A stretch of 64,000 nucleotides of DNA, from positions 1 through 64,000 of the forward strand of contig JADLAB010000322.1 of the NCBI GenBank assembly GCA_020848455.1. Reading direction: 5' to 3'. Both the position numbers and the translations under genes were made by a program. This DNA is from Polyangiaceae bacterium (GTDB taxonomy: Bacteria; Myxococcota_A; Polyangia; Polyangiales; Polyangiaceae). The notes beneath the pieces were generated by a model, which was not told where the DNA came from, did no database searches, and saw nothing but the letters and a program-made list of their open reading frames with translations. Every line of letters starts with the position of its first letter. Position 1 is the stretch's first letter. Positions 9,873 to 17,772 of the stretch are shown here, piece by piece.

Positions 9873-10628
9873 TCATGGCTTCGGCGGGCACTCGGCCCGC
9901 TCGCGCACGGCGTCCACGCTGTGCTCGGCGGCCCACGCGAGCATGTCGCCGACGAGCGAGTCGGGTACCGGCGCGTCGACCTCGACGTGCAGCTCCATCG
10001 TGAGCAGGGTGCGCTGCGGTCCGCAGGGCCAGAGCTTCCAGCGCGCGTGCCACGACCCGATGTTGCCCTCGACGAGCTCCGAGGCGATGACCTCGCCCGA
10101 GTCGTGGAAGGGCTTGGGCTTGTCGAAGCGCAGCTTCGCCCAGACGTGCATCATCCCGTGGAGGATGGGGGCCCGCACGTACACGTCCGTCGCGCCCTCC
10201 TTGGTGCGGCCGACCACGCGACTCTGCTCGAGCTTGGGCAGCACCTGGTCGTACTTGCCGTAGTCCTGGATGATGCGGCGCACCTTGGCGATGGGTGCGT
10301 GGATGCCGATGGTCGCGACGCCCATGTTGGTCTCGCTGCCGGGCACCGCCACCTGTCGGACGCGCGCCGCGCCGTAGTCGGGGATCGGAGGGGCCTCGCT
10401 CGCCTCGGGCGCGGCGCTCGGGTCGGGCGGCTCTGCGGCGTCGATGGCGGGCGGCTCGGTCGCGGGCGCGCTCGCGGCAGGCGCCGCGCTCGGCGCGGGC
10501 ACGGCGCTCGGCCCGGGGCTGGGGGGCTCCTGCGCCTGGGTGGCGCTCGCAGCGAGCAGGACGGAGAGCAGAGCCGCGCCGAGCGCGGCGACCGGAAGGA
10601 CGAAGATACGCACGGGACTAGCTTTCAT
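9873..10628 (-). CDS. Secreted SRPBCC/START-like domain protein
   Basis: A 251-residue protein beginning MKASPVRIFVLPVAAL with a cleavable signal peptide ending near ATQAQ, a Pro/Ala/Ser-rich linker of about 60 residues, then an SRPBCC (polyketide cyclase/START-like) domain. The domain shows the usual helix-grip features, e.g. PIAKVRRIIQDYGKYDQVLPKLEQSRVV and a C-terminal helix with DMLAWAAEHSVDAV. It probably binds a hydrophobic ligand outside the cytoplasm. The start lies 11 bases inside the end of the bactofilin gene, so translation is probably coupled. A longer open frame upstream is the shadow of that overlap. Confidence 0.8.
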   Translation of the reverse strand: MKASPVRIFVLPVAALGAALLSVLLAASATQAQEPPSPGPSAVPAPSAAPAASAPATEPPAIDAAEPPDPSAAPEASEAPPIPDYGAARVRQVAVPGSETNMGVATIGIHAPIAKVRRIIQDYGKYDQVLPKLEQSRVVGRTKEGATDVYVRAPILHGMMHVWAKLRFDKPKPFHDSGEVIASELVEGNIGSWHARWKLWPCGPQRTLLTMELHVEVDAPVPDSLVGDMLAWAAEHSVDAVRERAECPPKP

Positions 10629-11175
10629 CACCTCGCGGCGGCTCGCCAGCGAGCGTCTCGCCACCCGGCGGCGTGGCGGCCGGTTCGGTGCGCGCCGCCG
10701 GCGCGTCGACCGCGGGCGGCGGCGCGGTCGTCGCGACGCGCTCGGGGGGCGGGGTCTCGGCGGCGTCGAGCGGCGCCATGCGGCACCGGCCCTCGAAGCT
10801 CACGCCGCGATCGATGAAGATCGCCGGGGCGTGGAGGTCGCCGCGCACGACCGCGGGCACGTGCAGCTCGATCGCCTCGCGGGCGCGGATGTTGGCGGTC
10901 ACGTGGCCGCCGGTGACGATGCACGCACCCACCTCGATGTCGCCTTCGATGACCGCTCCGTCGCCGATGATGAGCACGTCGGCGCCGCGGATCTCGCCCT
11001 CGAAGTGTCCCTCGATGCGCACCCGGCCCTCGAAGTAGAGCTTGCCGGCGTAGCGTGTGCCGCGCCCGAGCAGCGCCGCGAGCTCGACGACCGCCGGGCT
11101 CGCCGCCGAGGTGCGCGGCGACGGGGTCGCGCCGGCGCCCGTGCCGGCACCGGTGATGGGGGGCGGGAACGACAC
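10618..11175 (-). CDS. Bactofilin
   Basis: A 185-residue bactofilin (DUF583). The central right-handed beta-helix spans about residues 30-125 (RYAGKLYFEGRVRIEGHFEG, IIGDGAVIEGDIEVGACIV), flanked by low-complexity Pro/Ala-rich tails at both ends, as in myxobacterial BacM/BacN/BacP. Bactofilins self-assemble without nucleotides into cytoskeletal filaments, often at the membrane. This one heads an operon with a secreted SRPBCC protein and an exported SUMF1 protein, a combination suggesting a role in envelope organisation; that link is inferred from context only. It is divergent from the lipoprotein gene at 11307. Confidence 0.92.
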   Translation of the reverse strand: MSFPPPITGAGTGAGATPSPRTSAASPAVVELAALLGRGTRYAGKLYFEGRVRIEGHFEGEIRGADVLIIGDGAVIEGDIEVGACIVTGGHVTANIRAREAIELHVPAVVRGDLHAPAIFIDRGVSFEGRCRMAPLDAAETPPPERVATTAPPPAVDAPAARTEPAATPPGGETLAGEPPRGDES

Positions 11176-11306
11176 CGTCCACCCTTAACGCATGCGGGTC
11201 CAGGCGCGCAAATGGTCGCCGCACGGCCCTGCACCCGGGCCGCCGCCGCCGGCGCCCGCCGAGGCCGGCTGGATCGGCGCGGAGCCGCGTGCTGTAATGA
11301 CCCACC

Positions 11307-12026
11307 GTGAGCCTCCACGAACCCGGTCGTTCCGCGTGGAGCGTCGGCGCCCTCTGCGTCGCCGCCGCGCTCGTCGGCGCAGGCTGTGCGAGCGACCCGC
11401 CTCCCAAGCCCCGGACCACGCACGACGCGCTCGAGCCGGCGCCGGACTCCGCGGCCGTGGCCGAGGTCGTGCCCGACGAGGGCGAGGAGCTCTCCATGGA
11501 CGGCTCGCCGCACGGCGGCGTGGCCATCGCGACCCTGCCCGGGTTTCGGACCTTCGCCGACGGCAGCTCCCGCGCCTTCGTGGAGGTGAGCGCGCACGTG
11601 CCCATCACCGAGGTCGACGGAACCGTGAAGGTGACCTTCCGGCTGAAGGGCGTGCGCGTGCCGGATCGGGTCAACCGCATGGGCATGCCGTCGAGCTACT
11701 TCGACCGCTCGCCCGTGTCGCGCGTCCACCTCGAGCAGCTCGGCGACGACGCCCAGTTCGTCATCGAGCTGCGCCAGCCCGTGGTGCCGAAGACCTCCGT
11801 CCATCGCACGCCCTTCGGCACGCGGCTCGTCGTGTGGTTCCCGCCGCTGCGACCCGACGAGCACGACTCGCACTACCGGGCCGAGGACGACGTCCGCTTC
11901 GGCTACGACGTGATGCACCGCCACGGCCCCTACGGCGAGGAGAACCGCCGCCTGGTGCACGACCACGAGGGGCGCCTGCGCCCCGGCACCGCGACGTCGC
12001 TCGGCAACACCGACGCCGCGCGCTGA
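11307..12026 (+). CDS. Lipoprotein of unknown function
   Basis: A 239-residue protein with a GTG start. The signal peptide ends in a lipobox VGAGC near residue 27. Beyond a Pro/Glu-rich linker the central part (FVEVSAHVPITEVDGTVKVTFRLKGVRVP and HRTPFGTRLVVWFPP) is beta-rich and faintly recalls AMIN-type domains, but I do not recognise the family. The C-terminus is polar and His/Arg-rich. It ends 20 bases before the degenerate NtrC-like gene and may be co-transcribed with it. A TAATGA box lies 8 bases upstream of the GTG. Confidence 0.7.
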   Translation: MSLHEPGRSAWSVGALCVAAALVGAGCASDPPPKPRTTHDALEPAPDSAAVAEVVPDEGEELSMDGSPHGGVAIATLPGFRTFADGSSRAFVEVSAHVPITEVDGTVKVTFRLKGVRVPDRVNRMGMPSSYFDRSPVSRVHLEQLGDDAQFVIELRQPVVPKTSVHRTPFGTRLVVWFPPLRPDEHDSHYRAEDDVRFGYDVMHRHGPYGEENRRLVHDHEGRLRPGTATSLGNTDAAR

Positions 12027-12046
12027 GGGCGGCGAGGATCGGCGGC

Positions 12047-13447
12047 GTGGTAGCCTCGCGCGGGCAGCTCCTCGTGGCGAGCGGCGACGCGAGCGAGCGC
12101 CGGGCGCTCGCGCGGGTGCTGCTCGCCGCGGGCTTCCAGGTCCTCACGGCGCCCGACCTCGAGGGCGTGCACGCGGCCCTGCGCACGTCGGCGCTCGACG
12201 TCGTGTGCGTGGCGCTCGGTCTCGTCGCGGAGCCGCAGGCGCTCGAGCGCCTGCGCGACGCCGACCCGCGCGTGCCCGTCGCCATCGCTGCGCCGTCGGA
12301 GGCACTCGCGCGCGCCGCCGCGCTCGCCAGGACCGCGGCCGGCTTCGTGGTGCAGATGCCGGTCGAGGCGCCGGAGGTGATGGTGGCCAGCTTCGAGCGC
12401 GCCGTGGCCGAGCGCGCGCTCCGCGCCGAGCGCGCCGCCCACCGCGACGTCGACGGCCTGTCCCGGGGCGAGCTCCTCCTGGCGAGCGGTCTCGTCGCGC
12501 GGCTCGCGCGCCAGCTGGTCGCCTTCGCCGAGCTCGACGCCGCGGTCGCCCTCTCTGGCGAGCCGGGCACGGGCAAGCGCACCTTCGCGCGCCTGCTGTG
12601 CGAGCACGGGCGGCGCGCGGCGGGCCCGGTGCGCGTGTGCGACGCCGGAGCCGTCGACCCGGCCGTGCTCGAGGGCGAGCTCTTCGACGCCGACACGGGC
12701 CTGCTGCGCCGGGCCATCGGGGGCACGCTCGTGGTCGTGGGCCTCGAGCGGCTGCCGCTGCCGCTGCAGCAGAGGCTGCACCTGCGCCTGTGGCCCGAGG
12801 GCCTCGGCGTCTCCCGGAGTGCGGGGGGCGGGGAGGCTGCGGCCGACGTCCGGCTCTGCGCCCTCACCGACGAGCCGGTGCGCAAGCTCAGCGCCGAGCA
12901 CCGGCTCCACGCGCCACTCGCCGTGCGCCTCGCCTTGCGCCTCGAGCTGCCGCCGCTGCGCCGGCGGCGTGACGAGATCGCGCTCTTCGCGTACCACTTC
13001 CTGCGGCGCCACGCGCCGCGGCTCGGGCGCACCATCCGGCGCATCGGGACCGAGACCCTGCGCCGGCTGCGCGCGCGCGACTGGCCCGGCAATCTCGCCG
13101 AGCTCGAGCAGGTCGTCGTCGCGGCCGTCGCGGCCTGTCAAGGTGAGGTGCTGCTGCCGCGCGACCTCGAGGGTCTCGCCGAGCGGGTGCCGGAATCCGG
13201 CGCCGGTGACTGGGCGGAGCTCGCGGACCTACCCTACCGCACCGCCAAGGTGCGCGCCGTCCAGGACTTCGACGCCGCCTACGTCCGGCACCTGCTCGCC
13301 GCGACCGGTGGGCGGCGCCGCGAGGCGGCGCGCCGCGCGGGGCTCGACCCGGCGAACTTCCGGCGGCTCTGTCACCGGGTCGGCGCGGCGGCGCCGGCAG
13401 CGCAGGAGCCTCCGAATTGTGTTCTTCCGCCTGCGCGGCGAAAGTAG
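12047..13447 (+). CDS. Degenerate NtrC-like protein: pseudo-receiver, truncated AAA+ and Fis-type HTH
   Basis: A 466-residue protein (GTG start) with the outline of a sigma54 activator. Residues 5-120 are receiver-like, but the phospho-acceptor strand reads DVVCVALGL without the expected Asp and the N-terminal acidic pair is absent. The AAA+ part keeps Walker A (GEPGTGKRT, about 171-179), LPPLRRRRDEIALFAYHFL near 301-319 and WPGNLAELEQ near 346. However, only about a dozen residues separate ELFD from GGTLVV, so the GAFTGA loop is missing, and the Walker B position reads VVGLERL instead of FLDEI. The C-terminal 50 residues form a Fis-like helix-turn-helix (GGRRREAARRAGLDPANFRRL). It probably binds DNA but should not activate sigma54 polymerase by the canonical mechanism. 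Confidence 0.82.
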   Translation: MVASRGQLLVASGDASERRALARVLLAAGFQVLTAPDLEGVHAALRTSALDVVCVALGLVAEPQALERLRDADPRVPVAIAAPSEALARAAALARTAAGFVVQMPVEAPEVMVASFERAVAERALRAERAAHRDVDGLSRGELLLASGLVARLARQLVAFAELDAAVALSGEPGTGKRTFARLLCEHGRRAAGPVRVCDAGAVDPAVLEGELFDADTGLLRRAIGGTLVVVGLERLPLPLQQRLHLRLWPEGLGVSRSAGGGEAAADVRLCALTDEPVRKLSAEHRLHAPLAVRLALRLELPPLRRRRDEIALFAYHFLRRHAPRLGRTIRRIGTETLRRLRARDWPGNLAELEQVVVAAVAACQGEVLLPRDLEGLAERVPESGAGDWAELADLPYRTAKVRAVQDFDAAYVRHLLAATGGRRREAARRAGLDPANFRRLCHRVGAAAPAAQEPPNCVLPPARRK

Positions 13448-13459
13448 CCTGCGACCCGC

Positions 13460-14944
13460 ATGAGGAGGCTGCGCCGAGGCTCGAAGCAGACGCCCGCACC
13501 CGCGGTGCCGCGCCGGCGCGTCGGCCGCTCGCGGGGCGGGTGGCTCGCCCTGTGCCTGGGCGGGGCCCTCGGGCTCGGCGCGCCGCGTGCGGTCGCGGGC
13601 GACCCGCCCGAGCAGGACGATGAGTCCGAGGGCGAGCCGGCCGACACCCACCTTCCGAGCGGGCAGAAGTCGACCGTCGGCTTCGATCTGCTGCGCTGTC
13701 TGCGGCTCGCGGACCTCAACCACCCGAACGTCCAGGCCGCCCGGGCGCGCGTCGACCAGGTCAAGGCGCAGCTGCTCGAGGCGCACTTCGCTCCGTACAT
13801 GATGTTCAGCCTCACTGGCGGCATCGGCCTCTCGGCGACCACCCGCGGCACGAACGTCTTCAGCCCCAACACCGACCAGTCCATCACATCGAGCATGGGC
13901 CTCGGCTGGCGCACCAGCTTCGACGGCATCATCCCGCTCTGGACGTTCGGCAAGATCACGAGCCTCTGGGACGCGGCCGAGGCCAACGTGCGAGTCAACG
14001 AGGCGAGCGTCGAGGTGGCGCGCGACGAGGTGCGCTACGAGGTGCGCCGCGCCTACTTCGGCCTGCAGCTCGCCCGGCAGGCGCTCGAGCTGCTCCACGA
14101 CGCCGAGGAGCGCATCCGCAAGGCCGAGGCAGACCTGCAGCAGAAGGTCGACAACGAGGACGGTGACCCCATCGACCTCTTGAAGATGCAGACCCACGGC
14201 AGCGAGCTCGAGATCAAGCACTCGGAGGCCGAGAAATGGATCTCGGTCGCGCTGGCGGGGCTGCGCTTCTACACCGGCATCGACCGGCTCGAGGTGCCCG
14301 ACGAGCCCATCCGGCTCGCGCGCCACCGCCTCGGGCACGTCTCGCGCTACCTGCAGGCCGCCCGCCTGCATCGCCCCGAGATGCAGATGGTGCGCGCCGG
14401 CATCGAGGCGCGGCAGGCCCAGGTACGCCAGAGCCAGGCCGGCATGTTTCCCGACATCGGCATCGCCCTCTCTGCCGGCGCGAGCGTCGCGCCCGAGGTG
14501 GCCGACCAGGTGAACCCCTTCACCGGCGACCCGAACTACTTCCACTACGGGGCCGGCCTCGTCTTCCAGTGGAAGCTCGACGTGGTGCCGCAGGTGGCGC
14601 GAGTCGAGTTCGCCGAGGCGCAGCTGCGCGAGATGATGGCCCTCGACCGCAAGGCGCTCGGCGGCGTCGCGGCCGAGGTCGAGCAGGCCTACGCCGAGGT
14701 CGTCGACTGGGGCAAGCGCCTCGGCGCGTACCGGAAGGCGGCCAAGTACGCCAAGCGCTGGCTCGTGACCGTGCAGCAGGCCATCGACGTCGGGACGATG
14801 GAGGAAAAAGAGCTGCTCGACCCCGCCAAGGCGTACCTCGAGCACCGCTACAACGCGCTCAACGCCACCATGGAGTACAACCTCGCGATGGCGCGGCTCG
14901 CGAAGGCGACCGGCTGGGACGCCATCGCGCCCGACGCACGCTGA
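13460..14944 (+). CDS. TolC-family outer membrane efflux/channel protein
   Basis: A 494-residue protein with a long Arg-rich N-terminus, a signal peptide (WLALCLGGALGLGAPRAVAG) and two TolC-type repeats. Long helices with heptad character (NHPNVQAARARVDQVKAQLLEA; RPEMQMVRAGIEARQAQVRQSQAG) alternate with short beta strands. It would form a trimeric outer-membrane channel joined to an inner-membrane pump, but no membrane fusion or pump gene is adjacent. The gene begins 12 bases after the NtrC-like gene and ends 80 bases before ccmC. Confidence 0.85.
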   Translation: MRRLRRGSKQTPAPAVPRRRVGRSRGGWLALCLGGALGLGAPRAVAGDPPEQDDESEGEPADTHLPSGQKSTVGFDLLRCLRLADLNHPNVQAARARVDQVKAQLLEAHFAPYMMFSLTGGIGLSATTRGTNVFSPNTDQSITSSMGLGWRTSFDGIIPLWTFGKITSLWDAAEANVRVNEASVEVARDEVRYEVRRAYFGLQLARQALELLHDAEERIRKAEADLQQKVDNEDGDPIDLLKMQTHGSELEIKHSEAEKWISVALAGLRFYTGIDRLEVPDEPIRLARHRLGHVSRYLQAARLHRPEMQMVRAGIEARQAQVRQSQAGMFPDIGIALSAGASVAPEVADQVNPFTGDPNYFHYGAGLVFQWKLDVVPQVARVEFAEAQLREMMALDRKALGGVAAEVEQAYAEVVDWGKRLGAYRKAAKYAKRWLVTVQQAIDVGTMEEKELLDPAKAYLEHRYNALNATMEYNLAMARLAKATGWDAIAPDAR

Positions 14945-15024
14945 TGGCGCCCGGCGACCCGGCGGCGCTTGAACACCGGGTCGCGGGCGACTAGCGTGCG
15001 CCGGTGGGGTAGCTGGAGGCGACG

Positions 15025-15774
15025 ATGGCTGAGGCGCGCACGGGCAAGGCGGGGGGCGAGCGAGTGGGCTCGGGCGGCGTCGGCGTGCTCGTCCACCGCG
15101 GCCTCGTCGTCGTCACGGCGGTGTTGCTCATCGGGACCCTTCAGTTCGTGTTCCTGAGGGTGCCGACCGAAGCGACGATGGGCATCGTCCAGAAGATCTT
15201 CTACTTCCACGTGCCCGCTGCCTACGGCATGTACCTCGGGGCCACGGTGTGCTTCGTCGGCTCGGCCGCCTACCTGTACCGCGGCACGCCGCGCTGGGAC
15301 GCCTTGGCGCGCGCCGGTGCCGAGGTGGCGGTCGCGATGGGTCTGATCGTCCTCATCACGGGCCCGCTCTGGGCGGCGAAGGCTTGGGGCAAGTTCTGGA
15401 CGTGGGATCCGCGCCTGACGACGTCGCTGCTGAGTGTCCTCATCTACGTGGCCTACGTGGTGCTGCGGCGCTTCGTCGGCAGCGGCGAGAGCGAGCGGCG
15501 CTTCTCGGCCGCGCTCGGCGTGCTGGGGGCGGCCAACCTGCCCATCATCCACTTCTCGGTGCAGAAGTGGGGCGGGCAGCATCCCAAGGTCATCACCGGC
15601 GGCGGCGGCGGTCTCAGCCACCCGGACATGAAGCTCGCGCTCGGTCTCGGGTTCCTGACGTTCACGCTCCTCGTCGTGACGCTGATCTGGGAGCGCGTGC
15701 GGCTGCACCGGGCTGCCTACCGCCTGGAGGCCCTCGAGGAGCAGGCCATCGAGCTCGGCCTGACACAGGATTGA
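15025..15774 (+). CDS. ccmC: Cytochrome c biogenesis protein CcmC (heme exporter subunit)
   Basis: A 249-residue integral membrane protein with six predicted transmembrane segments. It carries the tryptophan-rich heme-handling motif WGKFWTWDPRLTTSLL between segments, with histidines in flanking loops (FYFHVPAAYGMY; IIHFSVQKWGGQHP). This matches CcmC of the System I maturation pathway, which loads heme onto CcmE. A 15-residue polar N-terminal extension precedes the first segment. A GGAGG Shine-Dalgarno lies about 7 bases before the ATG. The next gene, 8 bases on, encodes a CcmD-like protein; ccmA, ccmB, ccmE and ccmF are not in the window. Confidence 0.9.
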   Translation: MAEARTGKAGGERVGSGGVGVLVHRGLVVVTAVLLIGTLQFVFLRVPTEATMGIVQKIFYFHVPAAYGMYLGATVCFVGSAAYLYRGTPRWDALARAGAEVAVAMGLIVLITGPLWAAKAWGKFWTWDPRLTTSLLSVLIYVAYVVLRRFVGSGESERRFSAALGVLGAANLPIIHFSVQKWGGQHPKVITGGGGGLSHPDMKLALGLGFLTFTLLVVTLIWERVRLHRAAYRLEALEEQAIELGLTQD

Positions 15775-15782
15775 AAGACGCC

Positions 15783-16346
15783 ATGGCTTCGAACGACAAG
15801 GCGATCCCGACCTCCCACCCGAGCGCGTCCGTGGCGGGCCGTGCCCCACGCGGTCGCATCGCGCTCCTCGCGCTCTGCGCCGGCGTGCTCGTCTGGGCCG
15901 CGCGCGTGCCGAGCGCGTCCGCGCAACCGGCCCCGAGCGCGACCGCGAGCGAAGTCACCGCGCCCGTCCCGAGCGGGAGCGCCAGCGCCGTCGACGACCC
16001 GGACGCGCGCAACGAGTCGTACCGGCCCGTGGCCGGCGGCGGCAACACGCGCAGCGGCGAGCTGTTGCTCATCGAGGCCTACGCCGTCATCTGGCTCGTG
16101 GTGTTCGGCGTGCTCTGGCTGTCGCTCCGGCGCCACAAGCAACTGGCGGCGCGCATCGACAAGCTCGAGGCCGACCTCGGCCGCGCGCGCGCCGCTGGTG
16201 CTGGCGCGGGCGAGGGCGGTGGGGGCAAGGTGGCCGCGGCGAAGCGCACGGCGGGCAGCGACAAGAGCGCACCCGCGGCCGACGCCGGCGGCAAGACGCG
16301 CGAGAAGCCGCCGACGAAGGACGATCCGGCCGACGAGGCAGACTGA
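15783..16346 (+). CDS. CcmD-family-like membrane protein with N-terminal signal and long tail
   Basis: A 187-residue protein that begins with a signal-like hydrophobic stretch (GRIALLALCAGVLVWAARV, about residues 23-41) and a Pro/Ala/Ser linker. It then shows a CcmD-family core: LLLIEAYAVIWLVVFGVLWL followed by SLRRHKQLAARIDKLEADLG, a membrane helix running into a coiled coil. The tail is Ala/Lys/Asp-rich. CcmD proteins are normally 45-70 residues and release holo-CcmE from CcmC, so this is a long version. Placement 8 bases after ccmC supports the role; the fusion with a signal-like region is unusual. Confidence 0.75.
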   Translation: MASNDKAIPTSHPSASVAGRAPRGRIALLALCAGVLVWAARVPSASAQPAPSATASEVTAPVPSGSASAVDDPDARNESYRPVAGGGNTRSGELLLIEAYAVIWLVVFGVLWLSLRRHKQLAARIDKLEADLGRARAAGAGAGEGGGGKVAAAKRTAGSDKSAPAADAGGKTREKPPTKDDPADEAD

Positions 16347-16431
16347 CCGCGGCTGCGGTGGCCGACGCTCCGGCGCGCCGTGCGGCGTGCGGCGGTCACC
16401 GGCGCCGACGGGCTCGAGGAGCAGCCGTCAC

Positions 16432-16557
16432 ATGAGCAGCGCACACCTCTTGTACATCCCGATGGTGACCTTGCTCGGGCTGGTGATCGGCTACATAGCC
16501 GGCGCCCGAGCTGCGCGGGCCGACGTCGAGCGCCGCAAGCGCCGCATGAAGGAGTGA
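16432..16557 (+). CDS. 41-residue single-pass membrane protein
   Basis: A short gene of 41 residues with a clear Shine-Dalgarno (GAGGAG at 16416-16421, 10 bases before the ATG). One hydrophobic segment spans about residues 6-23 (LLYIPMVTLLGLVIGYIAG) and is followed by a basic tail ending RRKRRMKE, giving an N-out/C-in topology by the positive-inside rule. I recognise no family. It sits between the ccmC/ccmD-like pair and an acyl-CoA dehydrogenase whose TTG start follows 3 bases after its stop. The small size, good ribosome site and tight spacing support it as a real gene. Confidence 0.65.
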   Translation: MSSAHLLYIPMVTLLGLVIGYIAGARAARADVERRKRRMKE

Positions 16558-16560
16558 GCC

Positions 16561-17700
16561 TTGGTCGACTTCGATCTGTCCGAGGAACACGAGGCCCTCG
16601 TCCAGACCGCGCGCCGGTTCACCGCCGAGCGCATCACGCCGCTCGCCGCGCAGTGCGACCGCGAGGCGCGCTTGCCGATGGACGTGTTCGAGCAGGCCTG
16701 GAAGATCGGCCTCGTGGGCTCGACCTGTCCGGCCGAGTACGGCGGCGCGGGCCTCGGCGCGCTCGCCAGCGCCCTCATCGCCGAGGAGCTCGCCTACGGC
16801 TGCACCGGCATCCAGGCGAGCCTCCTGGCGAACGGCCTCGCGCTGACGCCCATCAAGCTCGCGGGCAACGAGGAGCAGAAGAGAAAGTACCTGGGCATGC
16901 TGACGAGCGAGCCGGTGCTGGCGAGCTACGCCGCCACCGAGCCGGGCGCCGGCAGCGACGTCGCCGGCATCACGACCCGGTTCCGCCGGGTCGGCGACGC
17001 CTACGTGCTCGACGGCCAGAAGTCGTGGATCACGAACGCGAGCCACGCCCGCTGGTTCGTGATCTTCGCGACCCGCGACGCCAAGTTGCGCCGCGAGGGC
17101 ATCGCCGCGTTCATCGTCGACCGCGACAGCGCCGGGCTCCGGGTGGGCAAGAGGCACGACAAGCTCGGTCAGTGCGCGAGCGACACCGCGCCGGTCTGGC
17201 TCGAGCAAGTGGTGGTCCCCAAGGCCAACCTGCTCGCCCCCGAGGGGCGGGGCTTCGAGCTCGCGACGGAGACCTTCGACCAGACGCGCCCCGACATCGG
17301 GGCCGCCGCGGTCGGTCTCATGCGCCGCGCGCTCGACGAGTGCACGAGCTACGCAAGAGAGCGCAAGACCTTCGGCGTGCCGATCGGCCAGCACCAGCTC
17401 GTCGCCGCGATGATCGCCGAGATGGCGGTCCGCGTGGAGGCGACGCGCCTGCTCGTCCACAAGGCGGCCTGGAACGTCGATCGGGGCGTGCGCGACTCCA
17501 TCGTGTCGAGCCTGGCCAAGGTGTTCGGCACCGACAGCGCCATGGCGACCGCGGTCGACGCCGTCCAGGTGTTCGGCGGCAACGGCTACGTGAAGGACTA
17601 TCCGGTGGAGAAGCTGCTGCGCGACGCCAAGGTCCTCCAGACCCACGAGGGAACGAGCCAAGTGGGGCGCCTGGTCATCGCGCGCCAGCTGCTCGGCTGA
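16561..17700 (+). CDS. Acyl-CoA dehydrogenase
   Basis: A 379-residue flavoenzyme oxidising acyl-CoA thioesters to enoyl-CoA with electron transfer to ETF. Family signatures ASYAATEPGAGSDVAG and the C-terminal QVFGGNGYVKDYPVEKLLRDAKV are present, with the catalytic glutamate in THEGTSQVGRLVIARQLL, the position used by short/medium-chain enzymes. The start is TTG, supported by AAGGAG at 16549-16554, six bases upstream and overlapping the previous gene's end. Length equals the family norm. Chain-length preference is not readable. Confidence 0.93.
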   Translation: MVDFDLSEEHEALVQTARRFTAERITPLAAQCDREARLPMDVFEQAWKIGLVGSTCPAEYGGAGLGALASALIAEELAYGCTGIQASLLANGLALTPIKLAGNEEQKRKYLGMLTSEPVLASYAATEPGAGSDVAGITTRFRRVGDAYVLDGQKSWITNASHARWFVIFATRDAKLRREGIAAFIVDRDSAGLRVGKRHDKLGQCASDTAPVWLEQVVVPKANLLAPEGRGFELATETFDQTRPDIGAAAVGLMRRALDECTSYARERKTFGVPIGQHQLVAAMIAEMAVRVEATRLLVHKAAWNVDRGVRDSIVSSLAKVFGTDSAMATAVDAVQVFGGNGYVKDYPVEKLLRDAKVLQTHEGTSQVGRLVIARQLLG

Positions 17701-17772
17701 CCGCCCGGCGCTCCGCCGCCGGTGGGGCCGCCGAGTTGACACCGCCCGGCGGTCGCGCGTTATCGTGGGGCC

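Noticed and set aside
12047-13447. Functional sigma54 activator
   Set aside because: GAFTGA and the Walker B acids are missing, so the standard annotation would be misleading.
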